From Apostichopus parvimensis (taxonomy: Eukaryota > Echinodermata > Holothuroidea > Aspidochirotida > Stichopodidae): a stretch of 39,334 bases of DNA. The stretch is taken from assembly GCA_000934455.1 (NCBI GenBank), contig KN885526.1, forward strand, positions 49,667 through 89,000. Direction: 5' to 3'. Below the pieces are notes generated by a model. It had not been told where the DNA came from and ran no database searches. It saw only the letters and a list, made by a program, of their open reading frames with translations. This document shows, one piece after another, positions 10,701 through 22,200 of the stretch. Made by a program: the position numbers and the translations under genes. Within the stretch, counting starts at the first letter, position 1. Each line of letters opens with the position of its first letter.

Positions 10701-12736
10701 GTGAGTATTTATGCATTAAAGGTCTGTTCCTCTACAGTGTGTCTGATAATGGGGAACACAAAATTCTGTTAGTATTGCACAATTGGTGGAATGAAGTTTG
10801 TTTGAATGAAAAAACTGCTGGCCCTGTGTATACTTTAAGAAGTTTAAGGCATGAAATTTACTAAATGATATTTACAAAGTAGGTTTTGTTGTGTCTTTCA
10901 CGTCATATCAGGTCTTTTTGAACATTGTAAAAAATGTATCATTTATTTTGAACATCACAATTAAAGTAATTTAAAGTAGATCTGTTTGGAAATAAATTTC
11001 TTTCCTGTTAAGCTGAAATTTAATTTTGATGGTTCCATTTACACAGTAGACCATTGTGTTTTATGATTTTTTTCTGCTAATTTGCATATGATGATGCAAG
11101 CAAAAACCTTTAAGCTCTTTCATGAACTAGATAGTTGGGCATACACTAAGTTAAGCATGCAATGAACTGTTAACTTAGGTCTCTGATTGATCAAATGTCA
11201 CACCCTTCAATCGAATGCATGATTACAAAATTTCCCAGCAAACCAGAAGTGAGATGCTTAAAATACTCAAATTGTATATCGTACCAACCCCACTGCTGCA
11301 TTTTACACCACACACTATGTTACAACATAAAATGTATACGATACATCTTGCTAATGTCACCAATCAAGCCATCGATACTTTTTTAAACCTTGCTTGTAAC
11401 TTCAGCTGACCATTTCATAAAAATAACTAATTAATGCAAACAAATGTACAGCAGGCACACAAAAGAAACAAACCGAAGTATTAAATCACAGAACCACAAA
11501 CCAAGGAACTCAAGAGAACCCATCTAGCAACATTTTTGCAAGAGATTTTTTACTTATAAATATCAAAACCATTGTGTGAATATTTTATTTTATTTTTTAT
11601 TTATTTATATTTATTTATTTGTTTGTACATACCTAATGGCATACAGTACAATTCCACTGTATTTACCTAACAACTCCTTTCATTGGGAACTTTACTGTAC
11701 TTATACCTAGTTAAAATAGTTCAAAATAACAGCTTGTAATTATTAGAATCCTCTCAACAAAACTCACAAAATAGAACATTTGTCATTCACAACAATATTT
11801 GTATTTCAGGCAATACTGTACAGTAAGTATCTTTCTATAAATCTGTGTGAAATATTTCGCCCCACAGACTGCATAAATTACCAACTCTGACAATTGTCAA
11901 TTTTTTCCAATTCTTGCAACCTTTCAATAAGCGTACCAGTTTTCACCACATATATTTACATTGGATAGACCATTCTTAATTGAGTCGACGAACACTATCT
12001 TCTGTATCAGTCTCACTGTGTATATATATATCACAACAACACTTGACATGATGTTGGATTCTAGTCTCTCTATTTAATACCAAAAAAAAGCCATTTTTTC
12101 CCTCCCTCTTAAGTCACTTTCATACAGTGCAAATACTAATTAACCTTTGGCAGAATATACGGTGATCACGTCTGTCCACGACATTTCACCAACGGTAAAA
12201 TTATTTCGTTTAAGCTTCCGATATCTTTGATAAGCTGTGCTCTTAGTATGTACGTATATATGTACGTCGTCTACTACGCCACTCAAAGAAGCTTGTGATT
12301 TGAGACAAAATGTGCCTGTACTAGTTAGCATATATATGCACACACATGCAGTAGTAGATTGTGTCACTGGTGTATTATGAAACTGACTGGGTTTTATGTG
12401 GCATCTTCTTGTTTAGTGCTATAATATTAGGCATTTGAAATGACTACTTGAAATTGTTATTGTGCTAAAGTGGTTAATATATAGAGGTAGATAATCTGTG
12501 CTGTAACATTACACAGAGAATAAGAGAGTGTTAGCTTGTAGGTATACTTTTGTTACAAACTGATTTGTGTTACAATTAATCTAGCTTTCTCCAACATACT
12601 GAAGTGTACAATTAGTATACTACTATTGGTGCAGTTGAAGTTTTCAAATAATAAAATTAATGAAGATTTAAATAGCACATGCAAGTACAGTTCTGCGGTG
12701 ATACAGTGCTCTACGAATAAGGGAACCCTCGAACAT
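10701..12736. other. No gene seen, presumed intron
   Basis: A/T-rich. It holds a (TTTA)n-like tract at 11581-11624 and the perfect 12-bp palindrome TACTGTACAGTA at 11814-11825. The splice-like combination at 11809-11823 (TTTCAG then GTAAGT 13 nt later) coincides with that palindrome and is treated as chance. Confidence 0.35.
11581..11624. repeat. (TTTA)n-like simple repeat
   Basis: TATTTTATTTTATTTTTTAT is followed by repeated TTTA and TTTAT units. It is a slipped A/T microsatellite with no other feature. Confidence 0.7.
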
Positions 12737-13070
12737 TCCAACCCCCCCCCCCCAACCCTCAGCCAACCACAGCTATTCTACATATTTCAGTAGATGTATT
12801 CCAACTCCCTAACTCTCATCCAACCACTATTCTACATAATTCAGTAGATGTATTGCAACTCCCCAACCCTTAGCCAACCACTATTATACATATTTCAGTA
12901 GATGTATTCCAACTCCCCAACCCTCAGCCAACCACTATTCTACATATTTAAGTAGATGTATTCCAACTCCCCAACCCTTAGCCAACCACTATTATACATA
13001 TTTCAGTAGATGTATTCCAACTCCCCAACCCTCAGCCAACCACTATTATACATATTTCAATAGATGTATC
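12737..13070. repeat. 54-bp minisatellite, about 6 copies
   Basis: The landmark TTCAGTAGATG recurs at 12787, 12841, 12895, 12949, 13003 and 13057 (measured at TCAG or its variant), an exact 54-bp period. The unit reads roughly CCAACTCCCCAACCCTCAGCC, then AACCACTATTCTACATATTTCAGTAGATGTATT. Copies differ by a few substitutions only, so the array is fairly young. The first copy carries an expanded run of C at 12742-12753. The period is a multiple of three, but stops occur and it is not a coding repeat. Confidence 0.9.
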
Positions 13071-13175
13071 TCAATTACCATAACAGAAAATATTTCCCTT
13101 TCTATTTTTGCAATTTTAATACATCAATGTTGTCTTTCTAGCCCTTTGAGGTAATTGTAACTCAATTTGACACTT

Positions 13176-13215
13176 GGGAAGGGAATTGGGGGGTGATGGG
13201 GGGGGGGCAGGGGGT
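13176..13215 (+). repeat. G-run block, G-quadruplex-capable
   Basis: GGGAAGGGAATTGGGGGG is followed by a ten-G run and then CAGGGGG. Several G-tracts within 40 nt lie just downstream of the 54-bp minisatellite. Confidence 0.55.
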
Positions 13216-16200
13216 TGATGTGAGGGAATGGAGGTGCGTACTAAAATTTTACTCGATCAATGCTCTAGTCATGGCAGAGTGAAGGTGTTATACTTCATGG
13301 TCGCCACGCAGTTTGGAAAACGGGAAAAGTCTGGAAAAACTAAGGGAAAAAAATGAAGAATCCCTTAAATTGTGGGTCTTGAAAGTCATTTTAGTTTGAA
13401 GTTATAGTCTGAAAACGTGAGGAAATATTTATATCTGCATTAGAACTCTTAATACTCCTATTTTCATTATAACTTATGAAAAGCTTTCTTTTGTCGTCAG
13501 AAAGAACATTTTTCGTCAATTTTGGATATACTGTATTTTCTTCTGTGATTTGTATTTTTTTTGTCCTAGCCTTCATGCAAATTTAGTGAAGGCTTCGTGC
13601 CTAGTATTTTATTCAGGTGATATCCTGTATGCCATGTTTGGGATTCATGGCTCTTTAAACATTCCCATCTCCACAAATTAAAGATAGAGGTAGGCATACA
13701 TCTTGCAAGCGTTAAAAATTGTTAAACCTAATAAAGGTAGCCTAATCACATCTTCATTACTGTGTAGGCTGCATAATTCTATAAAATTTGTGGTTTAGTA
13801 AGAAATTTGGAATTTCCAACGTTGAACCTGTAACCATGTGTAGTTTTAAGGACACAATGATTTTTTTTGTGTTCGACTAGGTTTGACTTAACATACACCT
13901 GTCCAAAAGTGGAATGTTTGTAGAATGAAAATGACATATTTAGACATAATCTTTTGAAAATTTCACACACTTAATGTGAAGAAACCAAGGTTTTGTTTCT
14001 CAAGAAGCTCAGGTTTATATCTCCAGAGGAAGACATATATATATATTTAGGCAATTTGCATTTCGTCTTGATCATATCTTAGACATTTCCTGTTTAGTTA
14101 CTTGCTTTATTTTATTCACTGTGACTGTAGCGGTTCGTACAACACATCCTGAATCCCCCCTTCGATAGGCCCCAAGTAAAGTGGAAGTATAATGAATTTG
14201 AATGTGATTTGCTTCAGGGGTTTCACAGTACATTAGTCCTCTGTACAGTACATTGTTGGAATGCTACATACAGTACAGTAGCAACGACGAAGATGGCGGC
14301 TGGCATGTATATCACAATGATGTACAGATGCTTTTGACAGACTGAGCAGTTGAAATAAAGCCTTGCATAAATGAATATATACATGTACACATGTAGCAGG
14401 ATAAATCTGATAGTGTCACGCACAGATGTATACCAAAATTGTGCATGTAAGAAATATATAAGTACCATATATAGATCCAATAAAAAGCTGGGTTCCCAGA
14501 AACCCTCACAATTTTTTTGTCAAGCGAATCAAGTGATACTAGCATCAAGTGTAATTGATAAAAAAGCAGAATTTGTGAAACCTTATCTTGATGCTAACTG
14601 TAGGGATACATAGATATGATGGTACTAGTATCAGTGTAATACTGTATTTGGTTGGGATAAGGCAGCCACGACGACCGGTAATACAACAAGTGTGTATTGT
14701 CTTATGTTACAGTTCATTTGTAAATGAGAGACTTAATCAATTTCTGTTAGAACTGGCAACAAAAAATTGAAGCATGTTTCGTCGATGATGGAAGTACTGT
14801 ACATACATTTGCGAAACATTAATCAAGGAGACTGGAAGTAATTTAACAAAGCCAAAATCAACATATATGTAGATAACTTTATGTATAGAATTTTTTAAGA
14901 TTGCCGAGAGTTAATCAGTTCGCATTACAGTTTTGTCAAATTTCAGCTGATCTGATGCTGTGTCGATGAGGCACAAGATTAACCAAACAAGGGTAATTGT
15001 AGCCCGTTCAGATGGTTCCATTTACATTGTAATCATTTATAAAATTGTAAATGCACTCATGTACCGTCTGTCACAGGCCTTTATTCTTTCCAGTTATGTT
15101 GAAGCAGAATGAAAGAGGTCTTGGAAGTAGCTCTATATGATATCACGTTCCGAAAAAAGTATTCAACTTTGCGAAATTCTGAGACGACAAAGTCCACTGA
15201 AATAAACAAAGATCACTTCTGACATCAGTAGTACTGTAGATACAGAAGGAGGAAAATGCGGAAGAGTCCAAGATGAAGGAGTAGAGGAGAGACAGCTAAA
15301 ATGTTTCCACTTGCCAGTCAATATAGCTTACTGTAGGTGTATCAGAAAGTGCATGGTAGGTTAGAGACAGATAAGTAACGTTGCTATGTGTTAATCCCCA
15401 AACCAGAAGGTTTTGTAGAATTTGTGTTAAATTTCATTTACATAAAGTCAAGAAATCAAAGTAAAGTTTGTACTTTCCACTTTTTTTGGCTGAACTCCAA
15501 GACACTTCACTCAAATTCACATTTCGTGAACAAGTTAGATAAAGTTTTATAAGACTTTAGTTCTTGAACAAACTGACGCAGATCCGAAAGTGCAGTCCAA
15601 TACAAGGCTTATTGTAGAATACATAGTCAGAAATAATTGAATGAGATTTTGGTATGGAAAACGTATTAGCGATCGTTCAGCATTAGTTAACAGTGTTGTA
15701 ATAAATGTCATACTGGCGGTTGTTGCATGAAGAAATGGCAAAAAAGTCTGCTATGCTAATTTGAGACGTTAAAACGAATTCCGATAACCTTGAAATGATT
15801 CTAATAAGTTCGGAAATGAAAAATATGTCGCAAAAGTTGCTTACTTGAGAGAAAGTTAAAGCATATATATAAACATAGCGCTTGTCATGTCTGCAGTGGT
15901 AATTTCTCTCGTAATCATGAAACGACAGTATAAACAGAATTTTAAACCTGTGTTAGTTTAACAGAATTATAGGACTCGCGATGGATTTGTTTGAAACTTC
16001 ACAGAGGTATTACAGTCTATTTCATGGAGACTTGGCATGTAAAGGATTATTACACAATTTCCAAGAAACCTAAGCTATACTTCAATCAAATGAAAAACTT
16101 AAGAGTAAGAGCAAAATCATTATATTGTTAAATAGGACTTATTTTGAGATAACTTGTAGACAGTTGCTAGGGCAACCTGGATTTTCCTTTTGTTTTGTCT

Positions 16201-17180
16201 GAACAACCCAGTGGATATATTGTTTCAAATACTTCAATGCAGGTACAGCATGTCATGGAAGTACTGTTACCATAACTTATTAAACTGTTTGTCCCTCAAG
16301 AATAAGTTTGGTTCTATCTCACAAGTCATTTCTTGATTTGAAAGTTGGCCTGTTGTTAAAGCTTATTATCTGGCCTTAGCTGTACCTTCTTCCAGCAAGA
16401 AGATACTGTATGTACAGTGTACGTCAACAGCGTTTAATTCGCACTGTTCAGAACCTCCTTCGCACTGGTTCAGTCGGAAGTAGTCTATATGAAATATTAG
16501 TACTGAGACTACCCGCACAGTGAGAGGCGGTGGGAAAATGGAACATTACAATGAAAATTTTATTACTGAAATTTATAACTACCTGCACATACATTGCCAA
16601 TACAGCAGTAGTGATTTGAGTGGGAAGTAGAACCATGGCTAGATGTAATGTTAGGTACATTGAAACATACTGGTTATTTGAGTGCTACTAATGGGAATTA
16701 GAACATGAAATGTTAGAAATTAAAAATGCATGCAGTTGCTTTAATTGCAACTGCTGATGGTGATATTGAGCTTCGACATTGTCTGTTATGCATGATCTGC
16801 TTCTAATTGGGAGGTATTGCCGAAACTAAATTAAGAAAGTGAACGTTTTTGTGTTTGTTTGAAGTTTCAGATGTACACAGGTAAAGATATAACTAATTGA
16901 TGCTGGGCTTGCTGCTTTTGGGAAAGATCGCTAAAATGAAAAAATCGACTTGGCCTTGTCTTCATGGTTGTAAATTAAATGCAAATGTTTGTAGACATAA
17001 CTGCATTATGAATTAGAAATGTAACTTTGCTTAGAACCAATTCAAAATGCCAGGTGAAATGAACACATAATTTGATACCCATCAGTACCGCACTTTTGAT
17101 GTATATACTGTACATGTTTTACTTCTTCACTGGTGAAACGAAGCAATTTTTGGTTACGATGCCGAACACTCAGTAAGCTT
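13216..17180. other. No gene seen, presumed intron
   Basis: A/T-rich DNA with many short TACTGTA/TACAGTA words, dense at 14221-14285. An ATG in a good context at 14292 (GAAGATGGCGGCTGGC) has no usable donor and closes after 14 codons. No repeat array or RNA gene was found. Confidence 0.35.
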
Positions 17181-17245
17181 GCTGGTGTATGTGTGTATGT
17201 CTGCGTGCGTGCTTGCGTGTCTGTATGTGTGTGTGTGTATGTGAT
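17181..17245 (+). repeat. (TG)n-rich microsatellite heading the 300-bp array
   Basis: TG/TATG/CGTG repeats run into GTGATGGCCAGCTTG and TAAACACAATATCT. The same order, TG-rich then TGATGCCCAGCTTGTAAACACAATATCT, begins the array at 21171-21230, so the TG tract appears to be part of the repeated element. Confidence 0.6.
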
Positions 17246-17920
17246 GGCCAGCTTGACATGTAAACACAATATCTCTAGAAGCACAAGTTGAGTCAATGTC
17301 ATACTTGGTTGGTAGATGCCCCATGATGTGTAGATTTGCCGATTGTTTGTGGTTCCCATTCTTGCAGATTGATGAGTGGACAGGGCTAAACGTAAAATTC
17401 TAAAAAATGGCAATATCTCTGCAACCATATGTCTGATTGAGTTCATACTTGGTATGGTGATGTCAGTTTATGATAGGTACATGGTCATATTATCAAGGAA
17501 TTCATTCTCATTATTATTTATGAATGGGTGTGGCTAGAGTTATCACAGTGAAAAGATTGTAATCACGGTATCTCAAGACCAATAAGTTGAATCAATTTCA
17601 TACTGAGTAGGTAGATGCCCCATGATGTGTAGATGTGACCTATTGATTATGGTCCCATCTCATGAATATTAATGTGTGGGCCAGGCCTAACATAAAATTC
17701 TTAGAATGTCAATACTTCTTCAACAGTATGTCTGATTTAGTTCATACTTCGTATGGTGATGTAACTACTTAGTAAGTATATGATCTTTGCAAAAACAACT
17801 TTGACCTCATTAATATTCATGAGTCCGTGGGGCTTAATGGGAAATAGTTAAAGCAGCTTGTTAAAAATGATATCTCATCAACCACAAATTGAATTAATGT
17901 CATTGAATTAAGTGTCAAAA
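17245..17920 (+). repeat. About 300-bp midisatellite, 2 copies plus a partial third
   Basis: ATATCT(C) landmarks lie at about 17270, 17569 and 17870, and TAGATGCCCCATGATGTGTAG at 17313 and 17612, giving a period of 299-301 bp. Each unit is itself a diverged dimer: the second half (ATATCTCTGCAACCATATGT then CATACTTGGTATGGTGATG) resembles the first (ATATCTCTAGAAGCACAAGT then CATACTTGGTTGGTAGATG). The basic half-unit is related to the array at 21200-22200. Confidence 0.75.
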
Positions 17921-18290
17921 GAGGTCAACAGGTGTCAAAGTCTGAAAAACTTTTAAACTTGATAACTCTAAAATTCAAGCTATAATAAATCTATTAATTA
18001 ATCCAGTGGTTTGATTTTCTTTTGGTGAACATCTAGTTAAGCCAAATTCAGTTCAGTTAAGTTTTGTGAAGGGGCTCTGTAAGTCTTTAACAGAAAATAC
18101 AGTCATCCAGGAAAGTTCAAGGAAAGTTGATATGTATTATTGCTTTAAGCCCACTCAAGCAGCCCTTATCCAGTTTGAGCCTAGAGCTTCAAGGGGTCAA
18201 CAGGTTATCTCAAATGGTGGCAAAATTAGCTCAAGGGGTCAAAAGGTTATCTTGATAGGTCCCAGACTGGCAATTTGTATTGTGATTTAT
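17921..18290 (+). repeat. Decayed GGTCAACAGG-type repeat tail
   Basis: AGAGGTCAACAGGTGTCAAA (17927 region) and the pair TTCAAGGGGTCAACAGGTTATCTCAA / CTCAAGGGGTCAAAAGGTTATCTTGA at about 18187-18260 are versions of the same core seen in the 21200-22200 array. They suggest that the 17245 array once extended this far. A 77-codon open frame across it is treated as chance. Confidence 0.5.
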
Positions 18291-18729
18291 ACCAGATGAC
18301 TTGTAGCTTGTCAAAATATTTTACAACCTCATATTGAGCTCTCAATCTATTAACAAATCTTAAAGGGATTTGCATTAGGAATTGGAATAAAAATTGTATA
18401 CTGTAAAATCCTTACAAGTGAATTAAATGGGTTGATGCTTTGTCAACGTGATAACTGCTTCCTGATCTGACTCTTTATATGGTACAGCATTAGTCAATAG
18501 ATAATCCTCTCCATAATAAGTATGGCTTACCACACTATGAATATGTTTAGGCATTGTAACCACTAAACGGTTTTGGTTTTCTGGTTTTGCCTAATTTCAT
18601 CTTTCCTGTTGGGATTTTGGTGTAGTAAAGAAACCGACAGTTTTCAACGACCCTGAAATGAGACAGTTGACATTGACCTGGAAGTGGGTGCTTGGGGACG
18701 CTGTGCTAAATTTTTGCCAATTCTTGTAG
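18291..18729. other. No gene seen, presumed intron
   Basis: A/T-rich. It ends in the acceptor of the 18730 exon. A second AG (GGTGTAG at about 18625) is followed directly by TAA and then 80 nt of mixed composition with no donor, so no exon is called. Confidence 0.3.
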
Positions 18730-18772
18730 GCCGAAGCAGATGGGAAAGATCATTTCATTGAGTTGGAGACAG
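18730..18772 (+). CDS. Candidate 43-nt exon with internal ATG (third 5' end)
   Basis: A pyrimidine-rich acceptor (TTGCCAATTCTTGTAG) precedes 43 nt that end in the donor ACAG|GTAGAG. Entered in phase 2, the exon reads PKQMGKIISLSWRQ and leaves in phase 0, compatible with the exon at 27448. It also contains ATG at 18740, so behind a non-coding first exon it could start a protein MGKIISLSWRQ. Gly at position 2 and Ser at position 6 fit the loose N-myristoylation pattern MGxxxS; that is inference only. Entered in phase 0, as if from exon A, it reads AEADGKDHFIELET, and the downstream exon is then interrupted by a stop. It may be a mutually exclusive 5' exon of the same gene or a chance splice-like interval. 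The acceptor is good, the donor moderate, and the exon is short. Confidence 0.33.
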
Positions 18773-20373
18773 GTAGAGATCTTCTCATATAACATTGTCA
18801 TAATGCTTTCAATCATTATATGACTACCAGGAGACAAGTCACTCATTACATAAGCATTTAGAACTGTGTTCTAATTATGCACTAAACTTATGCAACCCTG
18901 TGTTTAGATGTTAATAACGAGCAAGTACATCACTCCATATTCTGTGTCTGTCGAGAGTAGTACTGAGTCAGCTTAGCCTATTGTTTGCAGTGTTAACTTC
19001 ACACATCGAGCTCTAATAACATCATATCTATGCTAAAATCATGCCCTTTGTCATTTTCTTAATCTGCCAGAATCGCTAGCATTTTACCACTGGTCTCACC
19101 CCCCCTCCCCCCTCCTCCCACTGAACCACATTGGCCTTTTTTCAAATGCAAAGTAGGCTAGGTCTACAGTGTGTACACCACCTATACACCATCTGTGATA
19201 TGTGTTGTAGACTAGCATGAGATTCTAGTGTTGCAGTATGAACTTAAACATGGAAATATACAAGTTTAGTAGCCGGTCGCTAAACTGTCAGTGGTCCTCT
19301 GCATTCCACAACGCAAAGTGCCTAGAAGGGTACTTTTCTTGTGGACTTCATTATCTTTTCGAACTTTTCGAAGATAAAATATGAGGTGATTTTCATGAGG
19401 TTCTTGAGAATCAGTTGTGATAGAAATGTGGTAAACTATCAGGACTCATAATATTCTGTATTCAGGTCTGTACATCTCTATAAACTTTACATTGGAAACA
19501 GAACTGCTGCATAAATTTAGCTCTCTGAGTTGATTTGAGTAAACCTACAATACTAAAATGTTTGATGCTATAAGCTGTCAACAATGCTGTTTATTATCTT
19601 GACTTGTCAATGATCATTGATTCAAAAATGTCTGTGTAACAAAGTATGTAGAACAGAACGGCATCATTTGTGTTGTTATATGATAGAGATATTTATTATC
19701 ATTATTATTATAATTAGATATTTTCGTATGATAAGAAAATGTGAAGGTTTGTCCTAGTTTGGTCAACTGTCAGATCATCTTGATTAGATGAATCACATGA
19801 AATTAGTATTACAAATCAAATACTATCAGCAGCAGTAGTATTTTATGGATATTAGTAACTTGAAATTTAAAATAAAACAAGTGTCATATCATTAAAATTA
19901 CATAAGTATAAACACATTAACAGAATGTAGTTTGGGCACCTAAAACTGAAGATGAAATAAAAAAACACAAACCACACCCCGAAATTTCACATGCAGAGAA
20001 AATCTCTCATTACGTCAAACACTGTGTGCCTTTCCTTTTCAAGTGGTCTAATAATAAAATTAGTTGCCTACTGATCTGTATATATATGTACACTGTATAC
20101 TGTATATATTACTGTATGTGTATATACAGCCAATTGCACATATCATCCTTTCGTATCCAGCTTTATACAGGATTTTTCCAAGTGAACCATCGTACATACA
20201 GTACACAGTGATTAAGAGCTATTTCTCAGCCTATTCTTCTTCTGTGAGTCAAGACTACACAGTACGTCCACAGCCAGTCAGCGCTGAGGTACGCAGTAAA
20301 TTGCCTTATTAATTTGATGAGCGAGTGAAAGTTAGCGATATTCAACGTGGGGTGTACACATCAATAAGAACAT
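18773..20373. other. No gene seen, presumed intron
   Basis: Contains a C-rich run at 19097-19120 and TA/TG-rich sequence at 20075-20130 (CACTGTATACTGTATATATT). No exon with convincing splice sites and no RNA gene was found. Confidence 0.35.
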
Positions 20374-20398
20374 CCTCGTCTGTCGCTAGCAGACGAGG
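20374..20398 (+). repeat. Perfect 9-bp-stem hairpin
   Basis: CCTCGTCTG (20374-20382) and CAGACGAGG (20390-20398) are exact reverse complements separated by TCGCTAG. The stem is GC-rich in an A/T-rich setting. A second short hairpin, CTTCG/CGAAG around AGAGA, follows at 20450-20464, and the palindrome TCAGCGCTGA precedes at about 20278. The role is unknown; it could be a decayed element terminus or a structured RNA piece. Confidence 0.65.
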
Positions 20399-20464
20399 CA
20401 GCTGTGAAGTTTTCCTAATCATATCTTCAGTTTGTAATACCCTATGTTTCTTCGAGAGACGAAG

Positions 20465-21170
20465 CCCGCAGTCTACAGCTGGTGTGTGTTCTGCAGTATT
20501 GAACTACTGCTGCTCAATATGTATGTACAGTACCTATTCTTCATTAGAGGACTCGGTGAAGTATGTATCTAGGGGAGAACTTTTAAGGGAGCAGTCGCAG
20601 TAAGAATTGACTACAGTGGAGTGTTTTTACTTGCACGTTAATTGTATTTACATACAAAACTGTAAAGTTATGGAGAGGAAGAAATGCTGTAATGAGGCTG
20701 ACGAATTGTAATATTATTAAGCTATGAATATTCATACTCATTCACATTCCCATCTATTTCTATAAATTTTTAAAAGCAATTTTGTAGATTATTTAATGAT
20801 TCCAATTTGTTTCGAAACATTTGCCTCTCAAATTCTTTTATTAAAATATTAAAAATTTTGCCATCCTTACAATCCATGAGAGTTTCATAAGAAAATCGCT
20901 AGGATGACAAACAATTCTATGGCTTACTGTACAAGACTAATAAAAGCTGTATACTGTATAAGACTAATTTAAAGCAGTGATATAAATCGGTATTCCGTAT
21001 TTGTGAAAACATTCTGAAAATTTTAGCATGATAATATTTAAATTGCATGAAATATATAATTTCTGACACAAACTCTGCTGATTAAATATATGTAACTGTT
21101 ATATGGATGGACTTGGTTCTGCAAGTCTTTTTGGTTTTGATGATAATCGTAACCTTTACATTCATGATGG
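20465..21170. other. No gene seen
   Basis: Sequence with TACTGTA-type words and A/T-rich runs, including two GTATACTGTATAAGACTAAT-like copies near 20945-20970. No exon, RNA gene or array was found. Confidence 0.35.
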
Positions 21171-22200
21171 CGTATGTGTGTAAGTATGTGTGTTTGTGAG
21201 TTTGTGATGCCCAGCTTGTAAACACAATATCTGAAGAAGGGAAGGTCAGAATATTTTCATATTTGGTGTGTAGAAGTACCACATTGAGTACAAGAAGTCT
21301 ATTGTTTCTTATGGAGGTCAAAGGTCATTTAGGGTCAACAGGGGTCAAATTGTATATAAACCTTGTAAACATGATATCTCAAGAAGGGAAGCTTCAGCAG
21401 ACCTCATATTTGATGCATAGAGGTACCACATTGAGTACAAGAAGCCTATTGTTTTGATGGAAGTCAGGTCATTTGTGGTCATCAGTGGTCAAATTATAAA
21501 CAAGATATCTCACTATTGGAAGCTTGGGCAGATCTCATATGTGGTATGAAGGTGTATAACATTAAGTACAAGAAGCCTATTGTTTTTTGTGGATGTCAAA
21601 GTTCATTTGGGGTCACCAGGGGTCAAATTGTGAAAACATTGTAAACATGATATCTCTAGCTTGGGCAGACCTCATACTTGGTATGTAGAAGTACCACATT
21701 GAGTACAAGAAAATTATTGTTTTTGGAGGGATTCAAACGTCATTTTGGGCCATCAGAGGTCAAATTTTGTAAACCTGATATCTCAATATTGGAAGCTTGG
21801 GCAGATCTCATACTTGGTGTGAAGGTGTATAACATTGATTAAAAGAAGCCTATTGTATTTGGTGGAGGTCAAAGGTCATTTGAATTCAACAAACGCCAAA
21901 CATTTACTGCACTCCCCTCTAACTTGTCTCTCTACACTAACGCACCTTCCTAAACATAATTTCGCAAGAGAAGCTTGGACAGATCACATATTTGGTATGT
22001 TCTTGTACCACATTGAATAAAGAAAAAGAAGCCTAATGTTGTTTGCGGAGGTCAATGGTCATTCGAGTCACAAGGGGTCAAATTGTGAAAACCCTATTTA
22101 CACAAAATATTTTAACAAGGACAGATGCCATATTTAGTATGTTGATGTATTACAGTTAGTTCAAGAACTCTGTTGTTGATGTCAGTGGTCATATCAGGAC
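21171..22200 (+). repeat. About 140-bp midisatellite, 7 copies, with GGTCA direct repeats
   Basis: The landmark ACCACATTGAG or its variants recurs at about 21278, 21425, 21556, 21693, 21829, 22007 and 22149, giving spacings of 131-178 bp; the 178-bp unit carries a 45-bp C/T-rich insertion (21905-21955). The unit carries ATATCTCAAGAAGGGAAGCTT, CTCATACTTGGTGTGTAGA, ACAAGAAGCCTATTGTTTT and GGAGGTCAAAGGTCATTTGG, followed by GGTCAACAGGGGTCAAATTG. Frames across it are open in places because the unit is poor in stops, but copies shift frame, so I do not call a protein. Confidence 0.85.
21315..21347 (+). promoter_or_regulatory. DR1 and DR4 nuclear-receptor-type half-site repeats
   Basis: AGGTCA-A-AGGTCA (21315-21327) is a perfect DR1, and GGGTCA-ACAG-GGGTCA (21332-21347) is a DR4. 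In animals DR1 is the classical site for HNF4, RXR and COUP-TF dimers, and DR4 for TR or LXR with RXR. Further copies are the DR1 at 21866-21878 and the DR4 at 21610-21625. Whether they are bound is unknown; they are part of the satellite consensus. Confidence 0.4.

Noticed and set aside
14292-14336. ATG in a strong context (GAAGATGGCGGCTGGC)
   Set aside because: Closes after 14 codons and the only nearby donor-like GT (GTATAT) is poor and gives a five-codon exon.
17042-17446. 134-codon minus-strand frame, one of the longest in the window
   Set aside because: Its centre is the TG microsatellite (Thr/His repeats) and the rest is the 300-bp array; no domain.
20318-20345. GATGAG...GAAAG resembling a hammerhead ribozyme core
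   Set aside because: The CUGANGA box is imperfect, no stem II forms between the boxes, and no matching cleavage-site stem is found.
21263-21457. 64-codon frame with internally repeated peptide
   Set aside because: It is a translation of the 140-bp satellite; neighbouring units shift frame and contain stops.
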